This document shows positions 51,077 through 60,481 of a stretch of 64,000 bases of DNA, one piece after another. A program made the translations under genes and the position numbers. This DNA comes from DATKJS01 sp964551995 (GTDB lineage Bacteria > Acidobacteriota > Aminicenantia > Aminicenantales > Saccharicenantaceae). The DNA is taken from positions 1 to 64,000 of the forward strand of contig CAZKFD010000016.1 of the NCBI GenBank assembly GCA_964551995.1, given 5' to 3'. A model generated the notes under the pieces. That model was not told the DNA's origin and searched no databases. It saw nothing but the letters and a program-made list of their open reading frames with translations. Positions within the stretch are counted from its first letter, which is position 1. Every line of letters starts with the position of its first letter.

Positions 51077-51795
51077 GCGAAATCGCCGGCTCCCGGGGGG
51101 TCCAGGCGGCCGAGAAAGGCGGCCACGATCGGCCGGGCCAGCCCCGAATCGCGGGGGGTTGAAGCCAAGGCTTCGAGAAGACGGTCCCGCCCCTTGAAGC
51201 CCGAATCGACAAGGTCCCGGAGGAACTTGCGGGCCGTCGGCACGTCCACCTCCGGGTGGCATTGAAGCCCCCAGACGCGTCGGCCCCGGAGACGCACCGC
51301 CTGAACGCGGCAGAGCTCAGTCGAGGCCAGAATCTCGAAGGAATCGTCGAGGCCGTAGACCTCGTCGAAATGGAGGGAGAACGTCCAGGCTTCACCCCGC
51401 GGGCCCAGGAACTCGCTGTCCCGGTCTATCCTGAGAGAGACCCACCCGATTTCCGGCATGGCGCACCGCCCGACATGATCGGGGCCCGCCAGGGCGAAGG
51501 CCAAGAGCTGATGGCCCCAGCAGCTCCCGAGAACCGCCAGTCCGGTGCGAACGGCCTCGCCGACGACTTCCGCTTCTTCGCGGACCCAGGGGTCCGGCTC
51601 GAGTATGGAGGCTTCCGAACCCGTCACGATGACGTGACTGAACCGGCGGATGTCCGGGAACCGGTGGCTCCGGGCCGCGAAGGACTCCCACTCCACGGGG
51701 AGCAGGCGGCTCCAGTGCGCGACGGGCTGATAGATGTCCGGGAAGATGGAGTTGTCGATGATGGCCACCCGCGGCGGCCGGGTCTCGTCTGTCAT
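51073..51795 (-). CDS. Class I glutamine amidotransferase-like protein, 240 aa
   Basis: GLAVLGSCWGHQLLAFALAG around residue 90 holds the nucleophile Cys; WGLQCHPEVD near 190 gives the catalytic His and Glu. The triad is complete. It resembles GMP-synthase-type or YfeJ-like stand-alone amidotransferases; the substrate is unknown. I use ATG 51795 because the promoter -10 box (51819-51824) is too close to the alternative ATG 51816. Confidence 0.8.
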   Translation of the reverse strand: MTDETRPPRVAIIDNSIFPDIYQPVAHWSRLLPVEWESFAARSHRFPDIRRFSHVIVTGSEASILEPDPWVREEAEVVGEAVRTGLAVLGSCWGHQLLAFALAGPDHVGRCAMPEIGWVSLRIDRDSEFLGPRGEAWTFSLHFDEVYGLDDSFEILASTELCRVQAVRLRGRRVWGLQCHPEVDVPTARKFLRDLVDSGFKGRDRLLEALASTPRDSGLARPIVAAFLGRLDPPGAGDFA

Positions 51796-51818
51796 GGGTT
51801 TCACGGCGCGACTCACTT

Positions 51819-51846
51819 ATTATAGTCGGGCGAGGCGAAAAGACAA
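51819..51846 (-). promoter_or_regulatory. Promoter of the amidotransferase gene
   Basis: TTGTCT (51841-51846), 16-base spacer, TATAAT (51819-51824) on the minus strand, back to back with the promoter of the ACT-domain gene. Confidence 0.6.
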
Positions 51847-51857
51847 CGATAAAGTCT

Positions 51858-51887
51858 TTGTCATTTCCGCCCCTCTTCTGGTATAAT
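51858..51887 (+). promoter_or_regulatory. Promoter of the ACT-domain gene
   Basis: TTGTCA (51858-51863), 18-base spacer, TATAAT (51882-51887), followed by GGAAGGAGAAAGG and the GTG start at 51913. Confidence 0.65.
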
Positions 51888-51912
51888 AGCGCGTCCGGAA
51901 GGAGAAAGGTCC

Positions 51913-52308
51913 GTGTATACCGTAAGCGAGGATAACGAACTCCATGTCATCACGCCGAATGAACCCGGCATCTTCGGGCGTGTTCTCGGGACCCTAGCCA
52001 ACGCCGGCGTCAACGTCCGGGCCCTCGATGTCTACTCTGAAGACGACAAGGGCCACTTTCACCTGGTGACGTCCGACCCGGTCAAGGCCGAAAATGCCCT
52101 CCGGACCCTGGGATATAAGGTCAAGAGCAAGAAGGTGGTCACCGTGCTCGCCGGGGACCGGATCGGCATCGGCGCCGAGATCGGGGCCCTGCTGGGCAAT
52201 GCCGTGATCGACATCCAGTACGCCTACGGGTCGGCCGCTGGCGAGGGGAAGACGTTCCTCGTGTTCCAGACCAGTAACAACAAGAAGGCCCTGGAGACCC
52301 TGAAGTAG
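51913..52308 (+). CDS. Tandem ACT-domain protein, 131 aa
   Basis: Starts with GTG after a good GGAAGGAG site. First ACT unit ELHVITPNEPGIFGRVLGTL, second VVTVLAGDRIGIGAEIGALL with IDIQYAYGSAAGEGKTFLVF. This two-ACT architecture senses amino acids; there is no catalytic domain, so it is a stand-alone ligand-binding protein. Confidence 0.8.
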   Translation: MYTVSEDNELHVITPNEPGIFGRVLGTLANAGVNVRALDVYSEDDKGHFHLVTSDPVKAENALRTLGYKVKSKKVVTVLAGDRIGIGAEIGALLGNAVIDIQYAYGSAAGEGKTFLVFQTSNNKKALETLK

Positions 52309-52327
52309 GCCGCGTCCGATAAATTCG

Positions 52328-52356
52328 TTGACAAGGCCGGAGGCTTATTCTAAAAT
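52328..52356 (+). promoter_or_regulatory. Promoter of the exbD-like gene
   Basis: TTGACA (52328-52333), 17-base spacer, TAAAAT (52351-52356), with CAAGGAGG before the ATG at 52389. Confidence 0.75.
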
Positions 52357-52388
52357 AATGGCCTGAGAGTTGTCCCAAGGAGGCTTTC

Positions 52389-52778
52389 ATGGCTAAAGCG
52401 GAACCGAATGTCGTCCCCCTGTGCGATGTTCTGCTGGTTCTTCTCATCATCTTTATGGTCATCACGCCTCTGGTTCAAAAAGGCATAGATGTCAAGCTGC
52501 CTGAGACCCAGTCGGACACAACCGCCGCGGCGCAGCCCGTCGGCCTGATCGTTCTGACGATCAGGAGCGCCGACCGCGTCGAAATCAACAACAGCCCCAT
52601 CGAAACCCGGGGCCTCATGGAAGAGCTCCGGCGCACATACGCATCACGTCAGGAAAAGACGATCTTCATCCGCGCCGTTGCCAAGCTCCCCTTCAGCGTC
52701 GTCATGAACGTCATCGATATCGCCAAGGGCGCCGGCATCGAGAACTTGGCGTTGATCCCCGAATACATCGAAGAGTGA
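52389..52778 (+). CDS. ExbD/TolR-family protein, 129 aa
   Basis: NVVPLCDVLLVLLIIFMVIT holds the single membrane helix with the essential Asp of ExbD/TolR proton channels. The periplasmic domain follows (VDVKLPETQSD, then IFIRAVAKLPFSVVMNVIDI). These proteins energise outer-membrane transport or envelope constriction together with ExbB/TolQ. No exbB, tolQ or tonB is beside it; the thioredoxin-like gene follows by 22 bases. Confidence 0.85.
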   Translation: MAKAEPNVVPLCDVLLVLLIIFMVITPLVQKGIDVKLPETQSDTTAAAQPVGLIVLTIRSADRVEINNSPIETRGLMEELRRTYASRQEKTIFIRAVAKLPFSVVMNVIDIAKGAGIENLALIPEYIEE

Positions 52779-52800
52779 GCGCCGCCGCGGCGACCTCCGC

Positions 52801-53307
52801 GTGAGCCAACGGCTGCTCTGGCAGATTCCCGGAGTCTTGATGATGGCCCTTGTCCTGCGGGGCTCGACGGAGATGCTCGGCCCGGTCACCAGGGAATCGG
52901 TTTTGAAGAATAACCCGGACTGGCACGCCGTTGTCTCTGCTTACAACCCCAAACCCGGGAGCATCGAAGCGCTCCGCGCCGTCTCCGAGGACGTCACGGT
53001 CGAGGTGTATTTCGGGACCTGGTGCCCGGACAGCAAGGCCCATGTCAGCGAATTCTTCAAAGTCCTGGACCTTGCCGACAATCCGCACCTGCGGGCCGTC
53101 TACACGGCCGTCCCGAGGGACAGGGCGCAGCGGGTCCCCTATTACGGGATGCGGGAAGTCGAGCGGCTGCCGGCGTTCCTCGTCTTCGTCGACGGACGGG
53201 AGATAGGACGGATCGTCGAAACCCCAGAGAAATCCGTGGAAGAGGACCTCGTCCAAATCCTCGATAGGCAGGCTCCGCGCGGAGCCGCCCCTCCCCGGCC
53301 GCGTTAG
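52801..53307 (+). CDS. Thioredoxin-like protein with CxxS-type site, 168 aa
   Basis: GTG start. A hydrophobic N-terminus (LLWQIPGVLMMALVLRG) suggests export. VEVYFGTWCPDSKAHVSEFF places a thioredoxin active site WCPDS with the second Cys replaced by Ser, and ERLPAFLVFVDGREIGRIVE contains the cis-Pro. A CxxS site suits monothiol chemistry or a binding role, not disulfide reduction. The last four bases overlap the convergent acyl-CoA dehydrogenase. Confidence 0.75.
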   Translation: MSQRLLWQIPGVLMMALVLRGSTEMLGPVTRESVLKNNPDWHAVVSAYNPKPGSIEALRAVSEDVTVEVYFGTWCPDSKAHVSEFFKVLDLADNPHLRAVYTAVPRDRAQRVPYYGMREVERLPAFLVFVDGREIGRIVETPEKSVEEDLVQILDRQAPRGAAPPRPR

Positions 53308-54455
53308 CGCCCTTTGTGCGGGCCGATCACCTCGCGTGAGATGACCAGCCTCTGAATTTCGTTCGTGCCTTCGTAGATCTGGAGGAGCTTTGCGTCCCGG
53401 ACGAGCTTCTCGATGGGGTAATCCCGCATGTACCCGTAGCCGCCGAAGATCTGGAGGGCTTCGAGAGCCGTTCTCATGGCCACGTCCGAGCCGAAACACT
53501 TGGCCATGGCCGATTCCGTGCCGCAGGGCCGGCCGTGGTCCATGAGCCAGGCCGCCCGCCAGACCAGGAGCCGGGCCGCCTCGACCTCCATGGCCATCTG
53601 GGCGATCTTGAAGGCGGTCGCCTGGAACGAGGCGATCGGCTTGCCGAACTGCACGCGCGTCTTGGAGTAATCGATGGCGTACTCGAGGGCCGCCCGGGCA
53701 ATCCCCACGCCCGCGGCGCCGACGGCCGCCCGGGTTTTGTCGAAGGTCTGCATGGCGATAATGAATCCCAGGCCCTCCCGCCCGAGAAGATGGCCCGCGG
53801 GGACGCGGACGTCCTCGAAAAACAGCTCCGACGTGTTGGAGGCGCGCTGCCCCATCTTGTCCTCGACCTTGCCCACCGTCAAGCCCGGAGTTTCCCTCGG
53901 CACGCAGAAAACGCTGAGGCCGCGGGCTCCCTTTTGCGGGGCCGAATTGGCGAAAACGACATAAAGGCTGGCCACGCCGCCGTTGGTGATGAAGCACTTG
54001 GAGCCGTTGATCACATAGTCGGCGCCGTCCCTCCGGGCCGTCGTTTTGATGGCCGAGTTGTCGGAGCCCGCCTCCCGTTCGGTCAGGCAATAAGAGGCGA
54101 AGGCCATGTGGTCCGTGAACGGTCCGAAGAACCTTTTTTTCTGCGTCTCGGTCCCGAAGAGGGCGATCGGCGTGAAGGCCAGGGAATTGGCCATCATCGT
54201 CGTGTACATCCCCGCGCATCCCCGGGCGAGCTCTTCGCTAACCAGGGCCGTGTCGAGATCCCCCAGCCCGCCGCCCCCGTATTCCGCCGGGACCGTGCAG
54301 GTCAGGAACCCGACCTCGAAGGCCTTTTTCATCACGTCCTCGGGAAAATCGTGGCCCTGGTCGTAATGAGCGGCCTGAGGTCGCATCTCCTTCTCGGCGA
54401 ACTCCCGGGCCATTCCCTGGAGGGCGATCTGATCATCGGTTAGGTTGAAGTCCAT
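53304..54455 (-). CDS. Acyl-CoA dehydrogenase, 383 aa
   Basis: From ATG 54455. CLTEREAGSDNSAIKTTARR and FITNGGVASLYVVFANS are FAD-site signatures, and LLQIYEGTNEIQRLVISREV near the end carries the catalytic Glu of the short/medium-chain type. It starts beta-oxidation by oxidising acyl-CoA and passes electrons to ETF. No etf genes are adjacent; the membrane Fe-S oxidoreductase at 32.6 kb would be a suitable acceptor. Confidence 0.92.
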   Translation of the reverse strand: MDFNLTDDQIALQGMAREFAEKEMRPQAAHYDQGHDFPEDVMKKAFEVGFLTCTVPAEYGGGGLGDLDTALVSEELARGCAGMYTTMMANSLAFTPIALFGTETQKKRFFGPFTDHMAFASYCLTEREAGSDNSAIKTTARRDGADYVINGSKCFITNGGVASLYVVFANSAPQKGARGLSVFCVPRETPGLTVGKVEDKMGQRASNTSELFFEDVRVPAGHLLGREGLGFIIAMQTFDKTRAAVGAAGVGIARAALEYAIDYSKTRVQFGKPIASFQATAFKIAQMAMEVEAARLLVWRAAWLMDHGRPCGTESAMAKCFGSDVAMRTALEALQIFGGYGYMRDYPIEKLVRDAKLLQIYEGTNEIQRLVISREVIGPHKGR

Positions 54456-54539
54456 GGCGCATTCTCCTTCAAATTCTGCGGGATCTTTCGGCTGTTGCGG
54501 AAAAAACATCCGCCAGTGTATCGGATACGGCGCGGCCTG

Positions 54540-57071
54540 TCAATTCCCGCCCGGGCGGATGACGATCTCGTCCCGCCGGATAAGGAATACCGGATCGGGG
54601 ATGCCGAACGCTTCGGCGACGATGTCCTGCGGGCGCAGGCCTCTGCCCGGCGCCGGCGGCAGGCGGAGCGAGAGCCGCCGCGGCCGGAAGCCGAACCGCA
54701 CGCCTTGCGCCGCCGGGTTTCGCCGAAGGAAATCCTCGGCCCGGTGGCGGAGATCGGCCAAGCCGGGGACGTCCGTGCGGCCCTCAGGCGACTCCAACCA
54801 GGCCCGGCGAAAGTCTTCTCCCTTCCAGTCCACGGAGTAGACCAATGCCTCAATCGCCCTGTGGAGCGGCGCCGCGTCCCTCCCGAGCCGCTCGAGGCTC
54901 AGGAACCGGATGCCCGGCGGCACGGAGCGCTTCATCCTGGCCAGGAACTCGCGGCTCTCAATCCGGAACGGGGACCTGAACTCCAGGACCTCGCGGAGCC
55001 CCTCCATCCCCAGCGGCAGGGCGGGTCCGTACGCGAGTTCCATCTTGGGATGGAACCCCCGGCTCTTCGTGACCTCCACGCCTCCCCGCCGGAGGCTCCT
55101 CTGCAGGACGCCGATAAGGTCGATGTGGGACAGATACCGCGCCCGGCCGCGCTTGGAATACACGGCCCTGTACCGGCAGGTTTCCTCCGACGGAGCACCG
55201 AGAGGCGGAGCGGCTTCGGGCAGGTCCGGCCTATTAAAAGCGGGCGCCGGGCTCTTCCAGAAGCGGGCATCGCAGCCGTCGCACTCCGCGCACGACCGCT
55301 CTAGGCAAGACGACGACGGCTTCCCTTCTAGGGCAAGGTCGAGCTCACGCATGAGGTGGGACCGGCGGATTCCGGTGTCGATGTGATCCCACGGCAGGGC
55401 GGCGTCCCGGGCGATCGGTTTCAGGTAATCCCGGAAGTCGACCCCCTCCTCGGCGAACGCCTCCCTCCAGCGGCCGAAATCCAACCGGCCTCCCCAGCCG
55501 TCGAAGCGGGCGCCCTCCGACCAGGCGCGGAGGAGGACCCCCGCGAGCCTCCTGTCACCCCGCGAGAAGACGGCCTCCAGCACCGACGTGGCGACGGGAT
55601 GGTCCTTGATCTCCACGGACTTCATCCGGGCGAGCTCGGAGCGCACGAAGCGCTGCTTTTCGCCCAGGGACGTTTCGTCCTCCATGCCGAGCCACTGGAA
55701 TGGCGTGTGGGGCTTGGGAATGAACGAGGACAGCGAAAGATGGACCCGGGGGGGAGAGCCGAGGACCGCGCGTCCGATGTTCAGCGCTTCCCGGACCAGG
55801 GCCATGATAGCCCTCAGGTCCTCCTCACGCTCGGTCGGAAGGCCGATCATGAAATAGAATTTGACCAGCTTCCAGCCGCCGGAGAAGGCGAACGTCAGCG
55901 CGTCCCTGATCTCCGCGTCGGTGAGCTTCTTGTTGATCACGGCGCGCAGCCGCTCGGTCCCCGCCTCCGGGACGAGCGTGAAGCCTGTTTTACGAACCCT
56001 GAGGATGTTCTCGACGATCCCCCGTGATAGACGTCCGGGCCGGAGCGAAGACAGGGAGAGAGAGATCTTTCCTCCGGCGAGTTCGTCCATGAGGCAGGCG
56101 ACGGCCTGCTCGAGGTGCGGATGGTCGCCGACGGAGAGAGCCGACAGGGAGCCGTCCTCGTAGCCCGTCTGCCGGAGGCTTGCGATCATGGTCTTGACGA
56201 GCAGGCCCGAGTCCTTCGGCCGGTGCGGGAAGTAGACACTCGAGGCCTGGCAGAAGCGGCAGTTCCAGGGGCAGCCCCGGGCCGCTTCTATGGCCACGCG
56301 GTCGAAAACGACGCGCAGCCCGGGGACGACGATCTTTTCGGGGAAAAAGGATCGATCGAATCCCCGGAGGATCCGTTTCCGGACGGACGGCGGAGCGCCG
56401 CCCGAAGGCACGGGCACGAGAAGGGTCGAGCCCGCCGTCCGGGACGCGACGTAAAGCGACGGAACGTAAACGCCCGGGATCGAGGCGAGCTTCTCCAGCA
56501 TGGCCCGGCGGCCGAGCCCCTCCTTCCGGGACTGCCGGAAGGCCTCGATGATCTCGAAAAATGCCTCCTCACCGTCGCCCAGAAGGAACAGGTCGAAGAG
56601 GCCGGCCACCGGCTCGGGGTTGAAGGCGGCCGGACCGCCGGCGATGACCAGCGGATGACGCTCGTCGCGGTCCGCCGCGAGGAGCGGGACCCCCCCGAGG
56701 TCCAGGATCGTCAACACGTTCGAATAGTTCAGCTCGTAGAGAAGCGAGAAGCCCAGGATGTCAAAATCGCGGAGCGGGATGCCGTTCTCCAATGACGAGA
56801 GGGGAAGGCCCGCGGCCCTCAGCTCGCCCTCGAAATCGGGCCAGGGAGCGAAGACGCGTTCGGCGAGCACCCAAGGATCCCGGTTCAGGAGGGAATAGAG
56901 GATCTTCTGACCCAGATAGGACATCCCGATCTCGTAGGCGTCGGGGAAGGCCAGCGCGACCTTGACCTGCCCAGCCCGCGGCCTCCTGCGGGCGGCGTTC
57001 CACTCTCCGCCCACGTAGCGGCCCGGCCTCTCGACCCGGGCGAGAATCCTCCTCAGGGCGGAATCAGACAT
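54540..57071 (-). CDS. TIGR03960-type radical SAM protein fused to a TIGR03936 (DUF2344) domain, 843 aa
   Basis: The N-terminal 200 residues resemble a B12-binding-like domain (VKVALAFPDAYEIGMSYLGQ). The radical SAM site is AARGCPWNCRFCQASSVYFP near residue 265. From about 640, YRAVYSKRGRARYLSHIDLI and RSLRRGGVEVTKSRGFHPKM begin the DUF2344 domain; CSECDGCDA-like cysteines (CLERSCAECDGCDA) lie between. In other bacteria this family adjoins rodA or ribonuclease G. It overlaps rodA by eight bases, closing the cell-shape operon. Substrate unknown. Confidence 0.85.
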   Translation of the reverse strand: MSDSALRRILARVERPGRYVGGEWNAARRRPRAGQVKVALAFPDAYEIGMSYLGQKILYSLLNRDPWVLAERVFAPWPDFEGELRAAGLPLSSLENGIPLRDFDILGFSLLYELNYSNVLTILDLGGVPLLAADRDERHPLVIAGGPAAFNPEPVAGLFDLFLLGDGEEAFFEIIEAFRQSRKEGLGRRAMLEKLASIPGVYVPSLYVASRTAGSTLLVPVPSGGAPPSVRKRILRGFDRSFFPEKIVVPGLRVVFDRVAIEAARGCPWNCRFCQASSVYFPHRPKDSGLLVKTMIASLRQTGYEDGSLSALSVGDHPHLEQAVACLMDELAGGKISLSLSSLRPGRLSRGIVENILRVRKTGFTLVPEAGTERLRAVINKKLTDAEIRDALTFAFSGGWKLVKFYFMIGLPTEREEDLRAIMALVREALNIGRAVLGSPPRVHLSLSSFIPKPHTPFQWLGMEDETSLGEKQRFVRSELARMKSVEIKDHPVATSVLEAVFSRGDRRLAGVLLRAWSEGARFDGWGGRLDFGRWREAFAEEGVDFRDYLKPIARDAALPWDHIDTGIRRSHLMRELDLALEGKPSSSCLERSCAECDGCDARFWKSPAPAFNRPDLPEAAPPLGAPSEETCRYRAVYSKRGRARYLSHIDLIGVLQRSLRRGGVEVTKSRGFHPKMELAYGPALPLGMEGLREVLEFRSPFRIESREFLARMKRSVPPGIRFLSLERLGRDAAPLHRAIEALVYSVDWKGEDFRRAWLESPEGRTDVPGLADLRHRAEDFLRRNPAAQGVRFGFRPRRLSLRLPPAPGRGLRPQDIVAEAFGIPDPVFLIRRDEIVIRPGGN

Positions 57072-58158
57072 TCGCGAAGCGTCTCATCTTGACGTTCAGG
57101 ATCAGGCCGCAGGCGACGAAATTGGAGAGCAGGGAGGAGCCCCCATAGCTCAGGAACGGCAGCGGAACGCCCGTCACGGGGAACAGCCCGATGATCATCA
57201 GGATGTTGATGAGGAACTGGAACGCTATGAGCATAGAGGCCATGAAGACGACGTAGACGCCCGCCCGGTCCCGGGCCTTCCCTACGGACAGGAACATGCG
57301 GGCAAGCATCAGCAGGTAAAGGAGGATGAGGACGAAGACCCCCAGGAAACCGAATTCCTCGCCGATCACGGAGAAGATGAAATCCGTGTGGCGGGCGGGC
57401 AGGAACCGGAGCTGGCTCTGGGAGCCCTTCATAAATCCCTTGCCCGTCAGGCCGCCGGACCCGATGGCGATCCGGGACTGCATGATCTGGTATCCCGAGC
57501 CGTGCGGGTCCTGATGGGGATAGACGAGGGTCGTCAACCTTTTTTTCTGGTAGTCCTTCAAGCCGAATTTCCAGCCGCCGACCCCCAGGACAAGAGCCAG
57601 GGCCAGGAAGACGAGGATGGTCCTGAGCCTGAGCCCGACCAGGATGAATCCTCCCCCCAAGACGCCCACAAACGTCAGGGCCGTTCCCAGGTCCGGCTGC
57701 AGGATGACCAGGACGAGGGGGATCCCGCCGACGACGAGCGGCACCGCGATCGAGCGGGAGGTCAGGTACGGGCTCTTGTAACCGGCGAACAGCCTGGCGA
57801 AAACCAGGATCATGACGACCTTCGCCGCCTCGGAGGGCTGGAATTGCATCAACCCGAGGCTGAGCCAACTCTTGTGCCCGGCAACGATCCGTCCGAAAAC
57901 CAGACTCCCCGCCAGGAAGGCGTTGATCAGGATATAGAGATAGATCGAGTAAGAAACGAGGAACTCGTAGTCGACGGCGGTCATGAGGAAAAGCCCGACG
58001 AGGCTGATCCCGATCCAAAAAAGCTGTTTCAGGGTGTAGTTCGATGGCAAGAGGTGCGAGGAGCTGTAGATGAAGACGACTCCCAGGAGCGAGATCAGGA
58101 GGACCAGTCCGGCCAGCGTCCAATCGATCTCGCGGAAAAGCCGCCTGTCGATCATCAT
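57064..58158 (-). CDS. rodA: Rod-shape SEDS glycosyltransferase RodA
   Basis: 364 aa with ten membrane helices. Conserved PSEAAKVVMILVFARLF, QPDLGTALTFVGVLGGG, RHTDFIFSVIGEEFGFLG and TGVPLPFLSYGGSSLLSNF are SEDS signatures. It polymerises lateral-wall peptidoglycan together with PBP2. Overlaps mrdA by four bases. Confidence 0.94.
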   Translation of the reverse strand: MMIDRRLFREIDWTLAGLVLLISLLGVVFIYSSSHLLPSNYTLKQLFWIGISLVGLFLMTAVDYEFLVSYSIYLYILINAFLAGSLVFGRIVAGHKSWLSLGLMQFQPSEAAKVVMILVFARLFAGYKSPYLTSRSIAVPLVVGGIPLVLVILQPDLGTALTFVGVLGGGFILVGLRLRTILVFLALALVLGVGGWKFGLKDYQKKRLTTLVYPHQDPHGSGYQIMQSRIAIGSGGLTGKGFMKGSQSQLRFLPARHTDFIFSVIGEEFGFLGVFVLILLYLLMLARMFLSVGKARDRAGVYVVFMASMLIAFQFLINILMIIGLFPVTGVPLPFLSYGGSSLLSNFVACGLILNVKMRRFANV

Positions 58159-59978
58159 TTTCCCTGGAGGCTCCTGTAGAGGCTGAAGAGCTCACCGGCC
58201 AGCGGGGCCGCGACCGCCCCTCCCCCGCCGCCGTACTCGACGAGGACCGTGACGACGAGCCGCGGACTGTTCCTCGGGGCGAAACCGGAGAACCAGGAAT
58301 GGGTCTTGATGGGCTTGCCGGCTTTGGCCAGCATCTCGGCCCGCTCCTTGCTCACGATCTGTGTCGAACCCGTCTTGCCGCACACATCCATCCCTTCGAC
58401 ACGCGCCTCCTGGCCCGTCCCGTGGTCGTTGACCGACCTCCACATGCCCTCAATGACGGCTTCGAAGGTAGAGGTCTTGAACGGCGGGACTCCCTCCGCG
58501 GCGTGCGCCTCGGAGGAATCAGGACGGCCGCGGCCGGCCTGGGCGCTCGTCTGCAACAGGAGATGGGGCTCAGGATGCACGCCTCGGTTGGCGATGATCG
58601 CAGTCATGAGCGCGATCTGGAGCGGAGTCACCTGGAGCTGTCCTTGGCCGATCGAAACGGAGATCGTCTCTCCCGGGAACCAGGATTCCTTCATCGTTTT
58701 CTGCTTCCATTCCGGGCTGGGGATCAAACCCTCTTTCTCCCCGGGGAGGTCGATGCCCGTGAGTTCGCCCAGCCCCAGCTTCGCGGCGGCCGCGTCGATC
58801 GGCTCGATTCCCATCTGCCGGCCGAGCGTATAAAAATAAATATTGCACGAGTTCTTGATGGCGTTGGGGAGGTTCATGCTCCCGTGCCCGGCGGGGAACC
58901 AGCACGAGCGCGGGGTCCCGTAGATCATGATCGCGCCGCTACAGAAGACGGTCGTCTGCTCCGTGACATAACCGGCGTCCAGGCCGCCGAGGGCCATGAT
59001 CAGCTTGAAGATCGAGCCCGGCGCGTAGAGCCCTCTGACGGCCCTGTTTTCTAGAGGGGACGACGGGTCGTTGATGAAATGAACCCATTCTTCCGGGCTG
59101 AACCGCGAGATGAACCGGTTGGGGTCGAACGTCGGGTCGCTGGCCAGCGCCAGGATTTCGCCGGTCGACGGATCGAAGGCCACGATGACGCCCTCCTTTC
59201 CGTCGAGGAGATCTTCGGCCTTCTTCTGCAGCCGCGCGTCTATCGTCAGGCGGATGTCTTTCCCTTGGGTCGCCTCCTGTTCCGAAATCTGTTCTTGCCC
59301 CCGGCCCAGGCTGTCCACGATCTCGAGCACGGAGCCGTCCCTCCCCGTCAGCTCTTCATCGTACTGTCTTTCGATTCCCGCGCCGCCGCCCATATCCCCC
59401 ACATTGAGGTTCCGGGCCGGGTTGTCGCGGATCTCCTCCTGCGTCCTCTCCTGCAGGTAGCCGAGGACATGCGCCGCCAGAGTCTTGAACGGATAGGAGC
59501 GCTTCGGCTCGGCGGCCACCTCGAGCTCGGGGTACTCGTGGCGCCGGGCCTCGATTGGGGCGATGTCTTCCGGTTCGAGCCCGTCCTTGATGATCACGGG
59601 TTCGTACGGGGGCAGGCTCTTGTAGCGCTCGATTCGGTCCCGGAGCTCCTCTTCGCTGATCCCGAGCACCCCGCTGATGGCCGGGAACTTCGGCCGGAGG
59701 CTCTTGAGGTGCTCCCGGACCAGGGACACCTTGAAACTGGCCTTGTTATCGGCCAGGATGACCCCGTTGCGGTCGAGAATAAGCCCTCGGGGAGCGGTAA
59801 GGATCAGTGTCCGGGTCCGGTTGGCCTCGGCCAGGGTCCAGAACTTCTTGAAATCCAGGATCTGGACCTTCCAATAATACGCGAGGATAAGGAAGACGAT
59901 GACGGCCAGGACGTGAAAGACGGCGGTGGCGCGCCGGACGACGATCGAAAGGTCCTCGTAGATCTTGTCGGCAGGCAT
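58155..59978 (-). CDS. mrdA: Penicillin-binding protein 2
   Basis: 607 aa. One N-terminal membrane helix, dimerisation domain, then transpeptidase motifs SxxK (APGSIFKLIMALGG near residue 320), SxN (NSCNIYFYTLGRQM) and KTG (VCGKTGSTQIVSKER). It cross-links the glycan made by RodA during elongation. Nine bases after mreD. Confidence 0.95.
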   Translation of the reverse strand: MPADKIYEDLSIVVRRATAVFHVLAVIVFLILAYYWKVQILDFKKFWTLAEANRTRTLILTAPRGLILDRNGVILADNKASFKVSLVREHLKSLRPKFPAISGVLGISEEELRDRIERYKSLPPYEPVIIKDGLEPEDIAPIEARRHEYPELEVAAEPKRSYPFKTLAAHVLGYLQERTQEEIRDNPARNLNVGDMGGGAGIERQYDEELTGRDGSVLEIVDSLGRGQEQISEQEATQGKDIRLTIDARLQKKAEDLLDGKEGVIVAFDPSTGEILALASDPTFDPNRFISRFSPEEWVHFINDPSSPLENRAVRGLYAPGSIFKLIMALGGLDAGYVTEQTTVFCSGAIMIYGTPRSCWFPAGHGSMNLPNAIKNSCNIYFYTLGRQMGIEPIDAAAAKLGLGELTGIDLPGEKEGLIPSPEWKQKTMKESWFPGETISVSIGQGQLQVTPLQIALMTAIIANRGVHPEPHLLLQTSAQAGRGRPDSSEAHAAEGVPPFKTSTFEAVIEGMWRSVNDHGTGQEARVEGMDVCGKTGSTQIVSKERAEMLAKAGKPIKTHSWFSGFAPRNSPRLVVTVLVEYGGGGGAVAAPLAGELFSLYRSLQGK

Positions 59979-59986
59979 GGGGACAC

Positions 59987-60481
59987 TCAGGAGCGGCGGG
60001 CCCGGCTCCTCCTATTGATCGTCAGGATGGCGCTCCCCAACAGGGCCGTCACTGCGGGCTGCAGGATGAGCAGGCCGTGCCGGATGTTCACCCGGCCCCC
60101 CAGCACGACGGTCGAAAGGAGGACCCAGGCGGCGAGCTCGAGGCCGGACATGACGAACAGGAAGACCGTCTGCCGGGAAAACGACGAAACATCCATGCGC
60201 CGCGAAATGAAACCCGTCCAGAATCCCAACAGGGTCTTGGTCAGGCCGGCGACGCCGAAAACGCCGAGCGAGAAGGAGTCCTGGACGAGGCCGCAGATGG
60301 CTCCCAGGGCGGCGCCGAAGATCTCGTCCCGACCGACGGAGAAGGTCACGACGACGATAGCAAAGGCGTTGAACAGGAAGAGGACGGAAGGCCCGACGCG
60401 ACCGAGGAGCGAATAGAAAAGGAACGCTCCCAGGGCCGCGAGCCCGGCCCGGAGGATGTCCTTCAGGACGGCGCCCCTCAC
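59987..60481 (-). CDS. mreD: Rod-shape protein MreD
   Basis: 164 aa, five to six membrane helices (FLFNAFAIVVVTFSVGR and GLVQDSFSLGVFGVAGLTKT). Placement between mreC and mrdA and the helix pattern identify it. Overlaps mreC by four bases. Confidence 0.88.
   Translation of the reverse strand: MRGAVLKDILRAGLAALGAFLFYSLLGRVGPSVLFLFNAFAIVVVTFSVGRDEIFGAALGAICGLVQDSFSLGVFGVAGLTKTLLGFWTGFISRRMDVSSFSRQTVFLFVMSGLELAAWVLLSTVVLGGRVNIRHGLLILQPAVTALLGSAILTINRRSRARRS

Noticed and set aside
52711..54219. 502-aa minus-strand frame across the acyl-CoA dehydrogenase and thioredoxin-like gene
   Set aside because: Frame-shifted shadow covering two convergent real genes; Arg/Gly-rich noise.
57053..58195. 380-aa minus-strand frame over rodA
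   Set aside because: Frame-shifted shadow; the true rodA frame has all SEDS motifs.
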